A DNA stretch of 64,000 nucleotides from Apodospora peruviana (lineage: Eukaryota > Ascomycota > Sordariomycetes > Sordariales > Lasiosphaeriaceae), in the NCBI GenBank assembly GCA_033439685.1, contig JAUEDM010000006.1, forward strand, positions 2,480,001 through 2,544,000, in the 5' to 3' direction. The position numbers and the translations under genes are program-made. Each line of letters opens with the position of its first letter. Within the stretch, counting starts at the first letter, position 1. The notes beneath the pieces were generated by a model. The model had not been told where the DNA came from and did not search any database. It saw only the letters and a list, made by a program, of their open reading frames with translations. Positions 9,400-21,533 of this stretch are shown one piece after another.

Positions 9400-11508
9400 T
9401 TTCCCTCCGATAACAAGCGTTGTCGATCCGTCGTAAGTCTCGCGGCGGGGAATAGCACGAATTGTCAAGTCGCGTCGCGAGTTTCGATTAAACCAACGCG
9501 CAGTCACGGGGATTAGGTACGGGCCTCGCGCCAAGACCCGCCGTTGAGGTGCCCGCCCGCGGCGAGGTACAGTTGACGGGGGGGCGGGGAGCCTTGGCGG
9601 GTCTCTTTTTCAGGGTTATGGAAAACACAGGTCCCGCCAAGTCTTTGACAAATTGGTAAGACTGGCAAACTAAAAAAAAAAAAAGCGCATAAGTAGTATA
9701 TGCGCAGCATATGCTTGAAAAGTGTTGAGCTGAACTACTTCTACAAGGCTACCTTTAGCTCTATAGAAGATGTGCAAGTCGTAGTACGGCCTGCAGGCTG
9801 TGTCACGGCCAGCGGTTCAAGGCGTGATAGCTGTTCAATTGGCTCTACGAACGAAGATTCTACTCTGAAGAGGAGAGGAGCAAGGAAGAACGAGTCGTGT
9901 CGGAGACGCGTTTGTCATATGGGTCTTCCAGGGTTAGGGTGCCAGCAAATGACCCGCTTCTATAGCAGTCAGCTCGTCACAGGCTGCAGAGCAGAAGAAT
10001 GCAGAAGTGACAGCGGTACGGAAGCTGTAAGGGGAAACAATAGAACAAGAATATAGTGAACTATGCACTGTAACAACAAGGGTAAGTGAATGATTCAACT
10101 TAGACACAAGGGCTGTGTCACGGCCTGGCTCTCGTAGACGGCGGAACTCATCTATTGGGCGCTATCGACGAAGATTCTATTCTAAGGAGAAGAGGGAGGA
10201 AAATAGAAAGAACGCGATCGCTGCAATTGACCAAATGCTGGTGAGACGCGTTGGCTCCACCGCGGGGTTTACCCGGCTTTACCACGCGTGGACGACACCG
10301 GTGTTGCTTGGTCTGGCCCTCACAGGCTGTACAACGAACTATGCGCTGTAAAGAAGAGGAGAGAGTTTTATTGCAAAGACAAAATCTTGTTGGCTCAAAA
10401 TACCCGATCTCGATCCTTGCGTTGACCAATGACAATCTTCTTCAACGATAAGGAGAGAAAAGAAAGAGAAATGTAGGCCTGACTTATAGACGTAGGCCTG
10501 TGGGTAACTGGAGTACAGTGATTGTGACGGTCGGTGCGATTGAGCCTTGATCGAATTGATTGCGACCGTCAATGGTATATAACCTATTAGAATTCCAAAG
10601 GCTGACTGACACCTTTGGTATTCTGGTATCCTTTTGCGATTGAGGGGTTTAGTGTAATGGTTTGGGTCATTGCACTGGCTCGTCACACGCAGGGTCATCA
10701 CGCGTGTGCACATGGCACGTGCCGTTGCACGTAACACTGCATGTGACTGCGTAGAGCATCACAGCAAAGGCGTAGCTAGTTGCAAATATACTACCCTAGC
10801 CTATTACATAAGTTATCTATCTCTTTCAAAAGCTATTTATATTTTACATATGTTAGATATGTATATGACGTATACTTAATTAGAAATTATATATGATAAA
10901 ATAAAATAAAAAAATTGAAGCAATGCATTTCAATTGTCATAGCTAAAGGGTAATGCATTTTACCTTGCATATCGCTTTCCGCCAGTTGGCAGAACCCTGG
11001 AAACTTGGCGAGACATTGTGTTATTTCAAGTCATGAAAATAGACCCCCCGCCAAGAGATTTACAACCCCCGTCAACAGTAACCTGGCCCGCGGCCGGGTA
11101 TCAGCCATTGCACGCTGTGGCGTGGTCACCTGAGTGCTGTATTTATTATAGTGGAGTTTGGGGGGCATCAGGTCTCATCCCCCCCCCGGCCCTCTCTTAT
11201 TTCAACTTATTGCAGCATAGGTACCTACGGATACCTTACTGATAGAAATGAGACCACCAGCCATTACTGCTCCAACAAGACATAATTCATCTGATATAAT
11301 GTACTGCCTGCTCGCTACACTAGGATGCATACTTTGAACAAATGGCAAACCGTCTTTTAGCCCAAACGGCCTCTAAGTTGCCAGTGATGCCGCGGACTCG
11401 CCACAAAAGCACTTCCAGCAGCCAAAGCTGAGGTGATCAGACCTGGTCGAGGAGCTCCCGACACGGATGAACCGAGTCTTATTCATTTCTTCTACGCCAC
11501 CGGCCACA
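9400..11508. other. Gene-poor AT-rich region between the AT-hook and F-box genes
   Basis: No supported gene. It holds two diverged direct repeats (about 9787-10460), a strongly A+T-rich tract (about 10780-10930), and the promoter of the F-box gene. Frames here are short and lack motifs. Confidence 0.6.
9787..10960. mobile_element. Probable degenerate LTR-like retroelement relic
   Basis: Two segments about 315 bases apart share an ordered set of words. These are GGCTGTGTCACGGCC (at 9797 and 10112), CGAAGATTCTAyTCT, ACGCGTT, CACAGGCTG and GAACTATGCrCTGTAA. TGTCACGG resembles the TG-type ends of many fungal LTRs. The following 500 bases become very A+T-rich with many TA steps (10780-10930), as seen where repeat-induced point mutation has acted. 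No reverse transcriptase, integrase or transposase frame remains. A non-autonomous tandem repeat is an alternative. The repeat is seen directly; the element type and RIP origin are inferred. Confidence 0.4.
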
Positions 11509-13442
11509 ATGGAAAACCGCCTTGTCCATCAGCTGAATGCCCTCGGCACTGACGTCAGTTTGCGGAGAGAGAATCTGCGAAACCTGTTTTCCTCTTTGAG
11601 TAAAGACGAACTCCGGGACCTCATCAAGCAGTCTAACGAGGTCGACTTCCGCACCGACATTGTCGCCCGTCTCCCCGTGGAATTGCGAGCCTTGATTGCT
11701 GCCCAGGTCGACAAGGAAGACATCATCAACTTTCTGAATGTGTCAAGAGGATGGAGGCAACTATGGCTGCAGGAAGACGTGATGAAGGTGCTAGCAGACC
11801 AGTGGCTACCTGGCTTCACCAAATACCACCGCCTGAAGGAGGATATCACTGCCACCAAGCAAGATCTGCCAAAGCTGTTTCACGACGCCGCACGTAGGCT
11901 CGCCGCCAGATCTCGGGGGGAATTTCGGTCTGTCTTCTCCCATGGCCAGTTTATGGACTCGGCCCCCCACAACGGCCTTGACAAGTACATCGCCCTCGAT
12001 CCCGAGTATCATCCTCCAAGAGCCGATGGGCAGAGTCCCTGGCTGGGTATCCTCCCCAGCCCAGCCGATGAGGTGCGAATAAGTAGGTCCGAACATACCA
12101 CTGTCCTCTACTCAAGCGGAAGAGTAGCTTGGAGGATGAATAGCACCGAACTCAAGACCTACCCATTGATATTTGTTGACGACCTCCGGACCCGCCTGCG
12201 AAAGGTGTATACCGTCCCGGATCTTACCCTTCGTGGGGGCTATCCGAGACTGTTGGCTTTGGGAGACAAGCTGCTGGTAGTCGCGGTTAACAGAACACTG
12301 TTTGTCACTACCCTTTTCTCTATTCATGTTATTCGGCTGACACTTTACGCAGCTATGCTTGGCATCTGGAGACAAACCAGGTTCGCTCCGTGATCATGCC
12401 GATGCCAACAATGAGATGCACCGCAATCGGCAACTACATATATATCCACCCGCGTCTTAATATGACCGCTTTTTCGTCGGAACCGGGTAGAGACGTCTAT
12501 ATGTGGAAGTTTGGAGAGGCTTTACTAGATCTCGATACGTCACCACTCGATACATTGCCAAGGATGAACCACACCGAGGACCCCTATCACAATTCCGCGT
12601 GGTGGATTGTTGGAATATTACCTCACCCACTACTCGAGACCACCGTTTTCGTTGTTTGCGCCAGAATTAACTACAACGTGGTCGCGGTGCACGAGTACAC
12701 GTCGGGAAAATACTCTTGCACGTATAACTCTCAAATCCCGAAGCAAGAAGGATTGATTATACTTGGGCTTACCATTCACAAAATCATCCAAGTAAACGCA
12801 TACGGGAAGTTTGCGCTGCGAGTGGAAAAGAAACACGCAAGAACAACAGGAACAAATCAACTCTTCCGCGTGCTCTGTTTCGACACCTTAACCACTTCTT
12901 TTTCGATTGAGACATATAATTCACCACCGACCGGGACATACCTTCAGCTCAACCACACTTGGTGGGATCAGCAAATCACCACATTTTGTCCCGAAACGCT
13001 GCTGTCCAGAGAGGATTTAGATGGTCCAAACTCTGCTATCGCCCAACACCCAGCCCGCCGCTACATCGCGACGGCGGATGAGCTCGCGGTCAGCCAAGGC
13101 CGCACACCGCTCCCGACCATACCTCTCCACTACACAGGATGGCAGAATCATCTCGATGGACTGCTGGCAGAAGATCTTGGAGTCGGGGTGCGTAAGACGG
13201 TGGACGTTGAAAGAAGGCTGATAACGTGTCGGCAAAATGTCCACTTCCCTGGGACTGGGAGACTGTTTGCCTCGGAACATCCACTACAATATCTTCTCCA
13301 GGTAACCTGCAGTGACGATGAACTGGAGCGGGTTTCTCGTGCGGATGGATCCGCAATCTTGGAGCAGTTCCTTTGGGCAGATGCCGAATTCATAGTCTTC
13401 CGCCGAGTATGGCATCGTGGCTACGTTGTTTGGAGGTTCTGA
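11509..13442 (+). CDS. F-box protein with a long C-terminal domain, two exons
   Basis: Exons are 11509-12299 and 12353-13442, giving 626 residues. An ATG at 11467 would add 14 residues, but 11509 has the better context (A at -3, G at +4). The 53-nt intron uses a less common GTTTGT donor and an ACGCAG acceptor. It restores phase (2 to 0) and yields the joint RTL-YAWHLE. The F-box lies at about residues 48-95, with ARLPVELRAL and FLNVSRGWRQLWLQEDV. F-box proteins bind Skp1 in SCF ubiquitin ligases through this segment. The remaining 500 residues probably form a beta-rich substrate-binding region, but I see no clear repeat unit. Such proteins are expanded in Pezizomycotina, and the substrate is unknown. 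Confidence 0.8.
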
Positions 13443-13608
13443 TGAATGATGGCGGCCCATGCAGAGAGGGATTTGTTGCTGAAAAAGAGAGAACACAGAA
13501 GACAGAACCGCGATTCAACATTGTAGACCAAATCACACAGAATTCTCTTGCCTATTAGGTACCTGCTGGACATGCATCCACAAGATTATAGATATATCTA
13601 ACCATGTT

Positions 13609-15332
13609 TTAGACCTCTTTCCTCCCAGTTCTCTTCCTCAACATTCTAAACCCCTGCCTAATCTCGTGCCCAACCGGCTCGCGGTTCTCCCGCGCGCGCT
13701 CCAGCCCGCCCTGGCGCAGCCCCCCGGGCAAGCAGAACCACATGAAGAGAATAAAGATGAGAATCGCCAGTGCAATGGGCTGCAGCACAAACACGCCCTT
13801 GCTCTGTGCAATGGCGCCGACGGCGAATGGGAACAGCGCAGCGCCGCCGCCGCCAAAGGCTGCGGCGAATCCGATCGCCGAGACGTGGTAGTCGGTCGGT
13901 AGCAGCTTTGTGGCAGCAACAATGGCGGCGGGGAACAACGGTCCGAGGAAAAAGCCCAGAAAGGTGACGAACACGGCGGAAGCGACGAAGCTCGGCACGA
14001 GCCAGTAGAGCAGCTGCAGCGCAATCGAAAGTATCAAATAGACCGTGATGGCGAGCTTTTCGCCGATCCGGCCGGTCACGAAGCCTAGCAGCACGCGGCC
14101 GACGGTCAGGCCGAGCCAGAAGAAGGTGACTGTGAGACCAGCCATGAAGGGCTCGGCGTGACGCACGTCGAGCATGAAGGTCACGATCCAGCCGCCAAGA
14201 GAGACCTCGGCGCCGACGTAGCCTAGCAAGAAGAAGGCGACGAGCCAGGTGATCGACGAGCGCATGACGGTGCGGGTGGTGGTGCGTTTGCCTCCTGTAG
14301 CCTTGGCCGTCGCGGCACGGTGGACCTTGGCGGTTTGGCGCCAGAAGGCGGTTGTGGTGAGGGCGAGCTCGGTGCCGGAGAGGCCGACCATGACGTAGAA
14401 GAAGGTGTACCACGGCAGGTTGCCTTTGGTGATCATGGCGGTCGCGATGAGCGGGGCGATGGTGGCTCCCAAACCGTAGGCGCCGTGAAGCAAGCCGAGG
14501 AGCTCGTTGGCCTTGTGCATGTTGCCGACCCAGGCGTTCCAGGCGCTGTCCTCGATGCCGTTGCCGAAGCCGATGAAGAGCATGATTACTGGGATAGCTG
14601 GGTACGGCGGGTGAAAGGCCATGGGCAAAAAGCCGATGAGGCGGCAGGTGGGCGCAATGATGGCCACGCCGCGCTGGCCGAAGTAGTGGTGGATCAGGTT
14701 GTTGGTGAGCGCAGCGAGGAGGTAGCCGACGAAGGGGGAAAGGAAGACGAGGGAGACGAGGGTGTGGGAGATGTCGTAGTATATTTCGAGCTGTGGGTTG
14801 TTGGTTTCTCGTCAGTACGAATAGGAGAAGTAAAAGGGGAGAAAGACATCTCATCCCACCACGGACATGCTAGCCTCGTTCTGTCTTGAAACAGCGCACC
14901 AATTCTGTGAATAGTACACTTACATATGGCAGCAAAGCCTATAACATTTACAAGGTCAGCCAATGAGAACTATGAAGAATATGGGGCTTGAGGTTGACTT
15001 ACACCGGTAGCTCCATCGCTCATGCCCAAGAGGACAAAGACATACATGAGCACGCAAATACGGTAGATGCTGATAGGCGACTCGTTCCACTTCTGTTTCA
15101 CTTCTGGTTCCTGGTCTCCCACTGCCACGGCTGGCCCAGTAGCGTTTTCATCGTCTGTAGCGTTTGCTGTTGGTGGTATTGATGACGCTGATTCTCCGGG
15201 TAGTAGCAGCTTCTCTGGATCACTGTCCGGCAGCTTTGGTGTTTTTTGGCCGTGGACCGGATGGGCTGAATTTGTGGCAGGACCACTGTCATGGGGTGGT
15301 TTCTCCATGTTCATCTCTCGGCTTATGCTCAT
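13609..15332 (-). CDS. MFS transporter of the BSC6-like family, three exons including a 15-nt exon
   Basis: Exons are 15332-15003, 14938-14924 and 14790-13609, giving 508 residues. Introns are 64 and 133 nt, with GTAAGT donors and TAG and CAG acceptors, both phase 0. The 15-nt exon encodes ALLPY and completes the conserved TM1 stretch GMSDGATG-ALLPY-LEIYYDIS. It is followed by TLVSLVFLSPFVGYLLAA. Further family hallmarks are AWNAWVGNMHKANELLGLLHG and YGLGATIAPLIATAMITKG. The first 80 residues are a hydrophilic, charged tail. The family is related to yeast Bsc6 (bypass of stop codon 6); its substrate is unknown. It is a multi-pass membrane protein. Without the mini-exon the frame still holds but five TM1 residues are lost. 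Confidence 0.87.
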
Positions 15333-18300
15333 CTTTAGCGGATTCCGTTCTGGCGATGGTGTCGGTCGTGATAACTACCTGACCTGAGCAGCCGTGTTCG
15401 ACCAACAGAGGAGGAGGATGTAGAAAGAAGACTGATAGACTTGAAGAAACGAGACAATGGAATAACTCCAACCGTGTACAACAGAGGAACCGAGGCGTCT
15501 TGTCTCTTTATAATGGGCCCTTGGAATGTGTATCCATGCAATGGTTCGTGTATTCAGAGAATCCCGCAGTGGTTCTTCTCTGTCAACCACTGGTTGCAGC
15601 CCCCACCTCTAACCCTGTCAACAGGCAGGTCTGGAGTCGAATCCATGTGAGTTGAGTTGCTGGACTGGGCTAGCTCTACAGATAGCTACCGCAACCCGGG
15701 CACTTCGAAGCGGTGTCTCCTGGGTTAGGGACTCCCGACGGCGTCAGAGCCCGAGGACGCTGCCGTCGGGTGAGGGTCGCTAACGACGCTAACAAGACTA
15801 ACAAAAACGTCACCAGGGTTTGCCCACCGCTCCTGCACCAGAAGTGGCAATGGCAATCCGAGGATCACCCGGCGGCCCGTTCCTGCCGTCTTGTGCGCCG
15901 GAGGTGGCCCGGCAATATCGTCGGCTGACCTCACCAGTGCATGGACCTCCTGCCGTGCGGTGTGTCAATTACCCGAAGTTTTTGCGAAGGCGATCCCCGG
16001 AGTTGATTAGAAAGCGCTCTGATCCTTATCGATAACAGCGAGAGCACTTCAAGTTGGTCCAAGATTGGAATCTCCGCTTCATCTTCAAGACTGCAACTCC
16101 TTTGCCCTCCATCGGAGTGTCCCGATTAGGGAATTATTCCCAACATTTCTCTAGGAAGTTGTCGATGCTACGTTCCGTTCAGATACAACCGAAGACATGT
16201 CCTCATCAGCTGGACACCTTTCACTTTATTTGCTGCCGTTGGTGACTCAGGCAGACTCGGCCTACCAATATCTGGCGATGGCATCAGTTCCCTTCGCCGC
16301 CCGGACCGAAAACACCGGTTGACCTCCTCATCTATCGTCGTTGGTTCGTGTTGTACAAAGTTTCCACTCAGGCCATCATCGATTCGGAATGGATAGTGTC
16401 CATCCGGACTGCACCGCTTCCATCCTCAGTGATTACAGTTCCCGGTGGCCGGCTCTTCATACTGTAAGACTGTGTTATTCGGTAAAACACACATTACATG
16501 GCTAAGCCAGCCTTGGAATCGTCCCTCACTTATTTTTGCTCAAGGGTCCCATGATCCGGTCAACCTCTTTGGTGATTTCTTGCTCATGGCCCGATGAAGT
16601 GCGCGTCCAATCTGGTATCCGCACCAGAATGTTGCCGTCACGCTGTGGCTCTTTCTGAAATTGGTTCAAGCAGATCTCTCGGCTGGCATCTTCTGCGACG
16701 TCACTTTGAGGAGGCCTGCAGTGACGGGCTAAACAGAACCGAGTCAGCAACGACTTCGACTAGGACAGTGGTCTGCTACGAGCCGATATCTCATACCTGG
16801 TTTGCTCTGGCATACTGGGGAGCTTGGCTGACGGAAGAACGAAGCAGAACAAGACGGGAATGACAAACGAGGCTTTGATGAGAGCTTGGGATTTGAGCCT
16901 CTGATTGAGGGACTGAGGGTAGACGCGAGGCTTTAATACCTACCATGTCCGTGTTTTGGTACCAACATGCCTCCTGCATGAGGTTACATATTTTCGCCGC
17001 GTGCTGATTATGAATAGCCCCAGATATTCATCGATGTGCCAGCCCAACAAACATGGACGCCACGTGGGATAGAGCCCTTTTGCGGCTCCTACCGCTCCGC
17101 GTGTCTGGATCCCAAGTCTTAACTTTCCGCGTCCGCCTTTAAGGTAGCAAGGCCAATGCTACCCAAGTTGCGGATCAGTCACTAATGGTCAGCTTCAGTT
17201 TCAAAGGGGATGTGCTTCCAAGACTGTTTGCGAGATCGTCTCGTCTACCATATAACATACAGGATGACCGGAAAGTTTTGCTACCACCTTTCAACTCGCC
17301 ACCTGCAGCATCCTCGTCGTATCGTCTGATTCGACAGAAAGCCCGCTGGTGGTACTCTCTTTGTCACCGGGATCAGTTACATATCGAATGCCAACTTATG
17401 CCCACTGAAGGATGCCCCCTTTTCCATGCATCCACTCGTCTCACCACGAAATATGGAAGGTCTTTTGCCCAGGACGGTCACGATGTTGGCCGGTAGGGAT
17501 CCTTCCTGGAAGACACCCGGACGCCTCGGAGCTAAGCTTACATCAACTTGAAATGTCTGTCTCGCCGGAGTGCGGGCAGTCGGGGATATGCGGCCCTGTT
17601 GGACAGCTACTATATTGCCGCGTCTGCTGCGCCTGCCTTGATCGATGAGAAAGAGGGTGTACCGAAACACTCCTTTACAACCTGCTCACTCACGCAGCAC
17701 TGCAGTTGTGTGACTTTGGGACCTGTATAACACGCAACCTTGTTATCCACTCCTCTCCTCCTTGAAGGCGCGTGTACGAGCGAATCGCGTACTGATACCC
17801 CCCCTCCCGAGTTTCGAAATAAACGACTCACATCACAGGTTGACTGGACACGACAAATGCAACCATATAAAATCATCCATAAGGTACTGGTGTAACACAA
17901 AACTCGTAGACGCTCACGGAAGGGGTTCCCATCTCCCAAAGGATTCGGTCCGGTCTATAATGTGGGCTAAATATGTCCAGGGTTTCGCGCAAGATTGGGG
18001 GGATACGAGGCTATGGATTCTTCTCCCCAACCCATGTGTGTAATACGGAAAGTGTCCGCATCTATCGCTTGCCTTAATCTATGTCTAATCCTTATTTGAG
18101 CGCACAAACAAGGCCCAGCTTTAGCTTCAGGTTCAAGTTCGGACTTTTGAAGTGGGAGCGAGACATGGTTATTCTGTATCATTGCGTGCTTATACACTAC
18201 GCAATGATACCTCTATATGTAGTCTAATTTATGGTTGTGCCCAACTTAAGTACCTTTCCGCTTCTGCTTACCAGCCTTGTTGGTGGCTTATTTGTCAGTG

Positions 18301-18661
18301 ACAAAGGCCAGCTTCGAGCGCCGCCGCCCCATAAAGGCCCATGCATAAGGTATGACAGTCAGATGTCCTGTGTGGTCTTTTTTAACAGGCAAGTTACACA
18401 TGAACTAGACGTTTAGGTATAGCCGCGATAAACGCGGTGGGAGGGATGTTTCGTTCCAGCTAGATATCTTATGCCATACCTTATGCGAGTCATCATGCAT
18501 GTGTATCCGACGTACCCAGGTTGGCACGTAGCGGAGATGTCACCCCCTCTTCCACCGTCCACCCCACGGCCACCAAACAGCAAATCTTCATCGCGTCTCA
18601 GAAAAGAAACAATGCAGAAACACCAATAATTTGGACAAACCAAGATATAGTGGAAAGAGCC
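15333..18661. other. 3.3 kb gene-poor region upstream of the MFS gene
   Basis: No frame has a recognisable domain. It holds the promoter of the leftward MFS gene and, at its right end, the 3' flank of the RTP1 gene. A short inverted repeat lies at 15734-15770 (CCCGACGGCG with CGCTGCCGTCGGG). A minus-strand frame at 16526-16750 looks mildly protein-like (ILVRIPDWTRTSSGHEQEI) but could not be joined to a start with good splice sites. Confidence 0.5.
15734..15770. repeat. Short GC-rich inverted repeat
   Basis: CCCGACGGCG at 15734-15743 pairs with CGCTGCCGTCGGG ending at 15770, giving a 9-10 bp stem with a 15-16 base loop. It lies about 400 bases upstream of the BSC6-like MFS start codon. It could be a cruciform, a dyad-binding site, or chance in GC-rich DNA. 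Confidence 0.35.
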
Positions 18662-21533
18662 CTACTCAATCTCCTCGATTCTCGGCCGCAAACCACCACC
18701 ACTCCCACTCCCACCCCGGCTAACATCAACAGACCTGACCGGATCAACATCCAACCCAGCCAGTCTCGTCAGTCCCCCACCACCACCACCAAACTGACCC
18801 TCATCCTGCTCCTGGCCCACCAAGCCTGCCATATTCCAGTTCTCCAAACTCTCAATCAGGTCGCTCGCATGCTGCCGTACAAGCCCATCATCGTCCGTCG
18901 CAGCGACGTATCCCATCGTGCGCGCAATAACCTCCTGCGCAGTCAGCCCGAACCCCAGCCTCTTCCTCTGCTGCTTGGCCCTGTCCAGCGTGCGCACAAA
19001 GCTCATGACCAATAACACCGCCGCCCGCCTTAGGATCCCCTTCTCCATCTCCTTCTCTATCTGCAGGATGCTCACGCACAGGTCGACGGCCGTCGAAACC
19101 AGCGTCGGCCCCAAGCCAGCCACGTTCGTCTCGATCGCGCTCGCGAGCACCGAGAGCGCGGATGCGCGCACACGTACGTCTTCCGTCCCGCGCTTACTCT
19201 CCCACCCTTCCACGATCTTGGCGAGAATCTCGTTTCGCGCTTTTTCTTCGGCCGACATATCCTCGTCGTTCTCATCATCGTCCTCGAAAAGGGTTGGGAC
19301 AGGCCCATCCCACTGCTTCTCCGCCTCGCGGTTCTTCATCTCCCGCAGACGGGCCTCTTTCGCCTGTCTTCTTTCCGTTTTCGGCCGGTGTCCCCGCCTG
19401 CTGGCAACGGCGAGCAGCGCGTCGCCGACCTGCTGCGCGACCTCGCCCGTAAAAGTCTCGCCTAGTCGTTCGACCACCTGGAGCAGAGCCTCGCCAAAGC
19501 GCAGGCGGCTGTCGACCGGCTCGGTCTCTTTGGCGTCGACGTAGTGGTCAAGCAGTTCCTTGGTGACGGATTTTGGGTGGTTTGACGCCAATATGGTGAA
19601 GATTTTGATCACGCGGAGGTTGATGTAGTCCTCGCTGTCACGCATGAGGGAGGACATGAGCACGAGGATGCCGGGGATGTCGAGGATGGGGCTGTGGGAT
19701 GATATCAGATTGGAAATGAGGTTGAGGCCTTCCGATCGGACGGGCGGAGGGGAATCGGCTTGCGCGATGTAGGATATGGCGAGATTATACGTTTTACGGT
19801 CTTCAATCTGGCGGTCTGTGGGTGCGGTTGTTGTGGTATTGCTGTCGTTGGCCAGGCTATCGATCTCGTCTCGGTATTTTAATAGGAGGTTGAGGTTGGT
19901 GGCTGTTTGTGAGACCTCGGGGTTCGGTGATTTCGACAGCTTTTCCAGGGATGCCTCGATGGATTTGAGGACTTGGGGGTCGACTTTGGATTTCTGGAAT
20001 CCGGGTGCTGTGATGGCCATGTTCAAAAGGCTGAGAGCCACTGCGGTTGCTTCGTCGTCCTCTGGTGTATCACCAGAACTCACTAGGACCTGGCTAGCTA
20101 GGCTGAGAATATGTTTCGGCTGGCTGGCGAGGTTTTCGGGAAACCGTTCCATCATGGCCTGCAGTATCTTAGTCTCGGCCAGCTGGACCATCGGGTCCTG
20201 CTCGTTACTTTCCTGCTTGATTATGATATCGCCTGCTTTGACGCTCCGGGACGATTCCAGCCACTTCTGTAAGAGCTCTGAAAATACAGTGGATATATCA
20301 GCGTCTGAAAACGTCGACGTGATAAGTTCCAAGAGTGTGGGGATCCTCCGGTCAAGTTCTTGCAGAGATGCCCGGTAGCACTCTCCGTTTGAATCCCCCA
20401 TGAGGTGTCTTGTCTCGATGATTTGGAGTGAATATTGGCTGGTTTCCTTGAATACCCACTCGGGAGTTTGCTTGTCTTGCCCTCCGACGTAGTCCAAGTT
20501 GCGGACGAGCATTGATAGAGTATGATAAGAAGCGGCCAGTTTTAGGTAAATACGCAGAAGCTCCGTTGCTGGAGCGCATATTTGTTCATTTAAGGGCCCT
20601 TGAGGGTTTGGCCATGATGAGAGTGTCCAGAGAGGTAGGAGCAAGGGACATAGCAGCCGCTTGGACAGGCCCGGATTAGGATGGGAGATGATTAGCGCAT
20701 GCAAACGGCGAAGTGCCGTGGCCAGGAAATCGTTGTTGACGAGAACTTTCTCTTTACTCAGATCGATGATGTCGTCATTGTCATATGATGCACCATTGCC
20801 ATGTCCTTTGGCAGGCGGCCGGATGGTATTGAGCATAGGCTCTGCCAGACATTTCCAGCCCGCAGTGCCTTTAAACCCATGTCAGCTAGGCTGTCAAACA
20901 GGGATGATCAGATATTAAGCCGCATACCTGGCGCTCCAGAGACCTTGCGGCCCAGAATACCAAATCCTATGATATAAGATGCAACCTTCATCAACTCTTG
21001 GCCTTCCCCACCATCAAGCAGTCGCAGAAGTTGGGGTGATATGGCCGGGTACCAAGCCTCGGGTGTTACTGAAGCAGGCGGAGATGAGACAAGGTTACTG
21101 GCCATAGCCAGGGCTTCATGGGTGATGTTTGCTCCCTTCTTCTGCGGGACTGCCGCCTCAGACACCTGGACAGTGCTGGACGGGTGGACGGCGAAGACGA
21201 ACTCCAGCGTGGCACGAACACCATCGGCGCGGAGTGGAATTAAGGCCAGGGCGCCCATCAGCTTAGGTCGAAGCCATGGCGGAGCATGGCCAGGTCTTAG
21301 CAGGATGTTCAGGGCCGCGATGAGACCAAACGTCTTGGTGCTGAAAAGAGTTAGAGATGGACCACCAGCAGGAAATGCCGTTAAGCTTGCCTCTGTATAA
21401 AGTCATCAAAATCTCTTTGGGCTTGAGCCTGTGAAGCGTCGGCTGCCTCGGGGTTGAAAGCTCTCCCGCCAAGGTCGAGAATTGTCTGCATCAACCTCTG
21501 GCGGGTGTTCTTGTCAGTCGCAGCTTGGTCCAT
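18662..21533 (-). CDS. rtp1: RTP1/TANGO6-family factor for nuclear import of RNA polymerase II, three exons
   Basis: Exons are 21533-21391, 21340-20928 and 20868-18662, giving 920 residues. Intron 1 (49 nt) starts with GC (GCAAGC) and ends TTTTCAG. The frame otherwise stops within four codons and no usable GT is present. Intron 2 (58 nt) is GTATGC to AAG. The joints read FIQSTKTFGLIAALNILL and APGTAGWKCLAEPMLN, with KVASYIIGFGILGRK just before, which is typical of the family. Two C-terminal domains follow: RTP1_C1 at about 540-660, and RTP1_C2 near 750-800 with VRVRASALSVLASAIE. Between them is a charged DDDENDEDMSAEEKA segment. Yeast Rtp1 helps assembled Pol II reach the nucleus, and the metazoan relative is TANGO6. 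The protein is expected to be mostly alpha-helical (HEAT-like) and cytosolic. Confidence 0.85.

Noticed and set aside
13658..14854. 398-codon Arg/His-rich ORF antisense-frame within the MFS gene
   Set aside because: It is a shifted frame of the BSC6-like transporter; its extreme Arg/His/Pro content reflects the host gene's codon bias.
14320..14889. 189-codon plus ORF opposite the MFS gene
   Set aside because: Gly/Asp/Glu/Val-rich antisense shadow of the transporter coding strand.
15620..15690. tRNA-like GGAGTCGAATCC word
   Set aside because: It resembles a T arm, but no acceptor, D or anticodon arms are in register.
16526..16980. Small spliced gene on the minus strand ending GPLSKNK
   Set aside because: The last frame looks protein-like, but possible upstream exons (with an ATG near 16807) give immediate stops when joined in phase.
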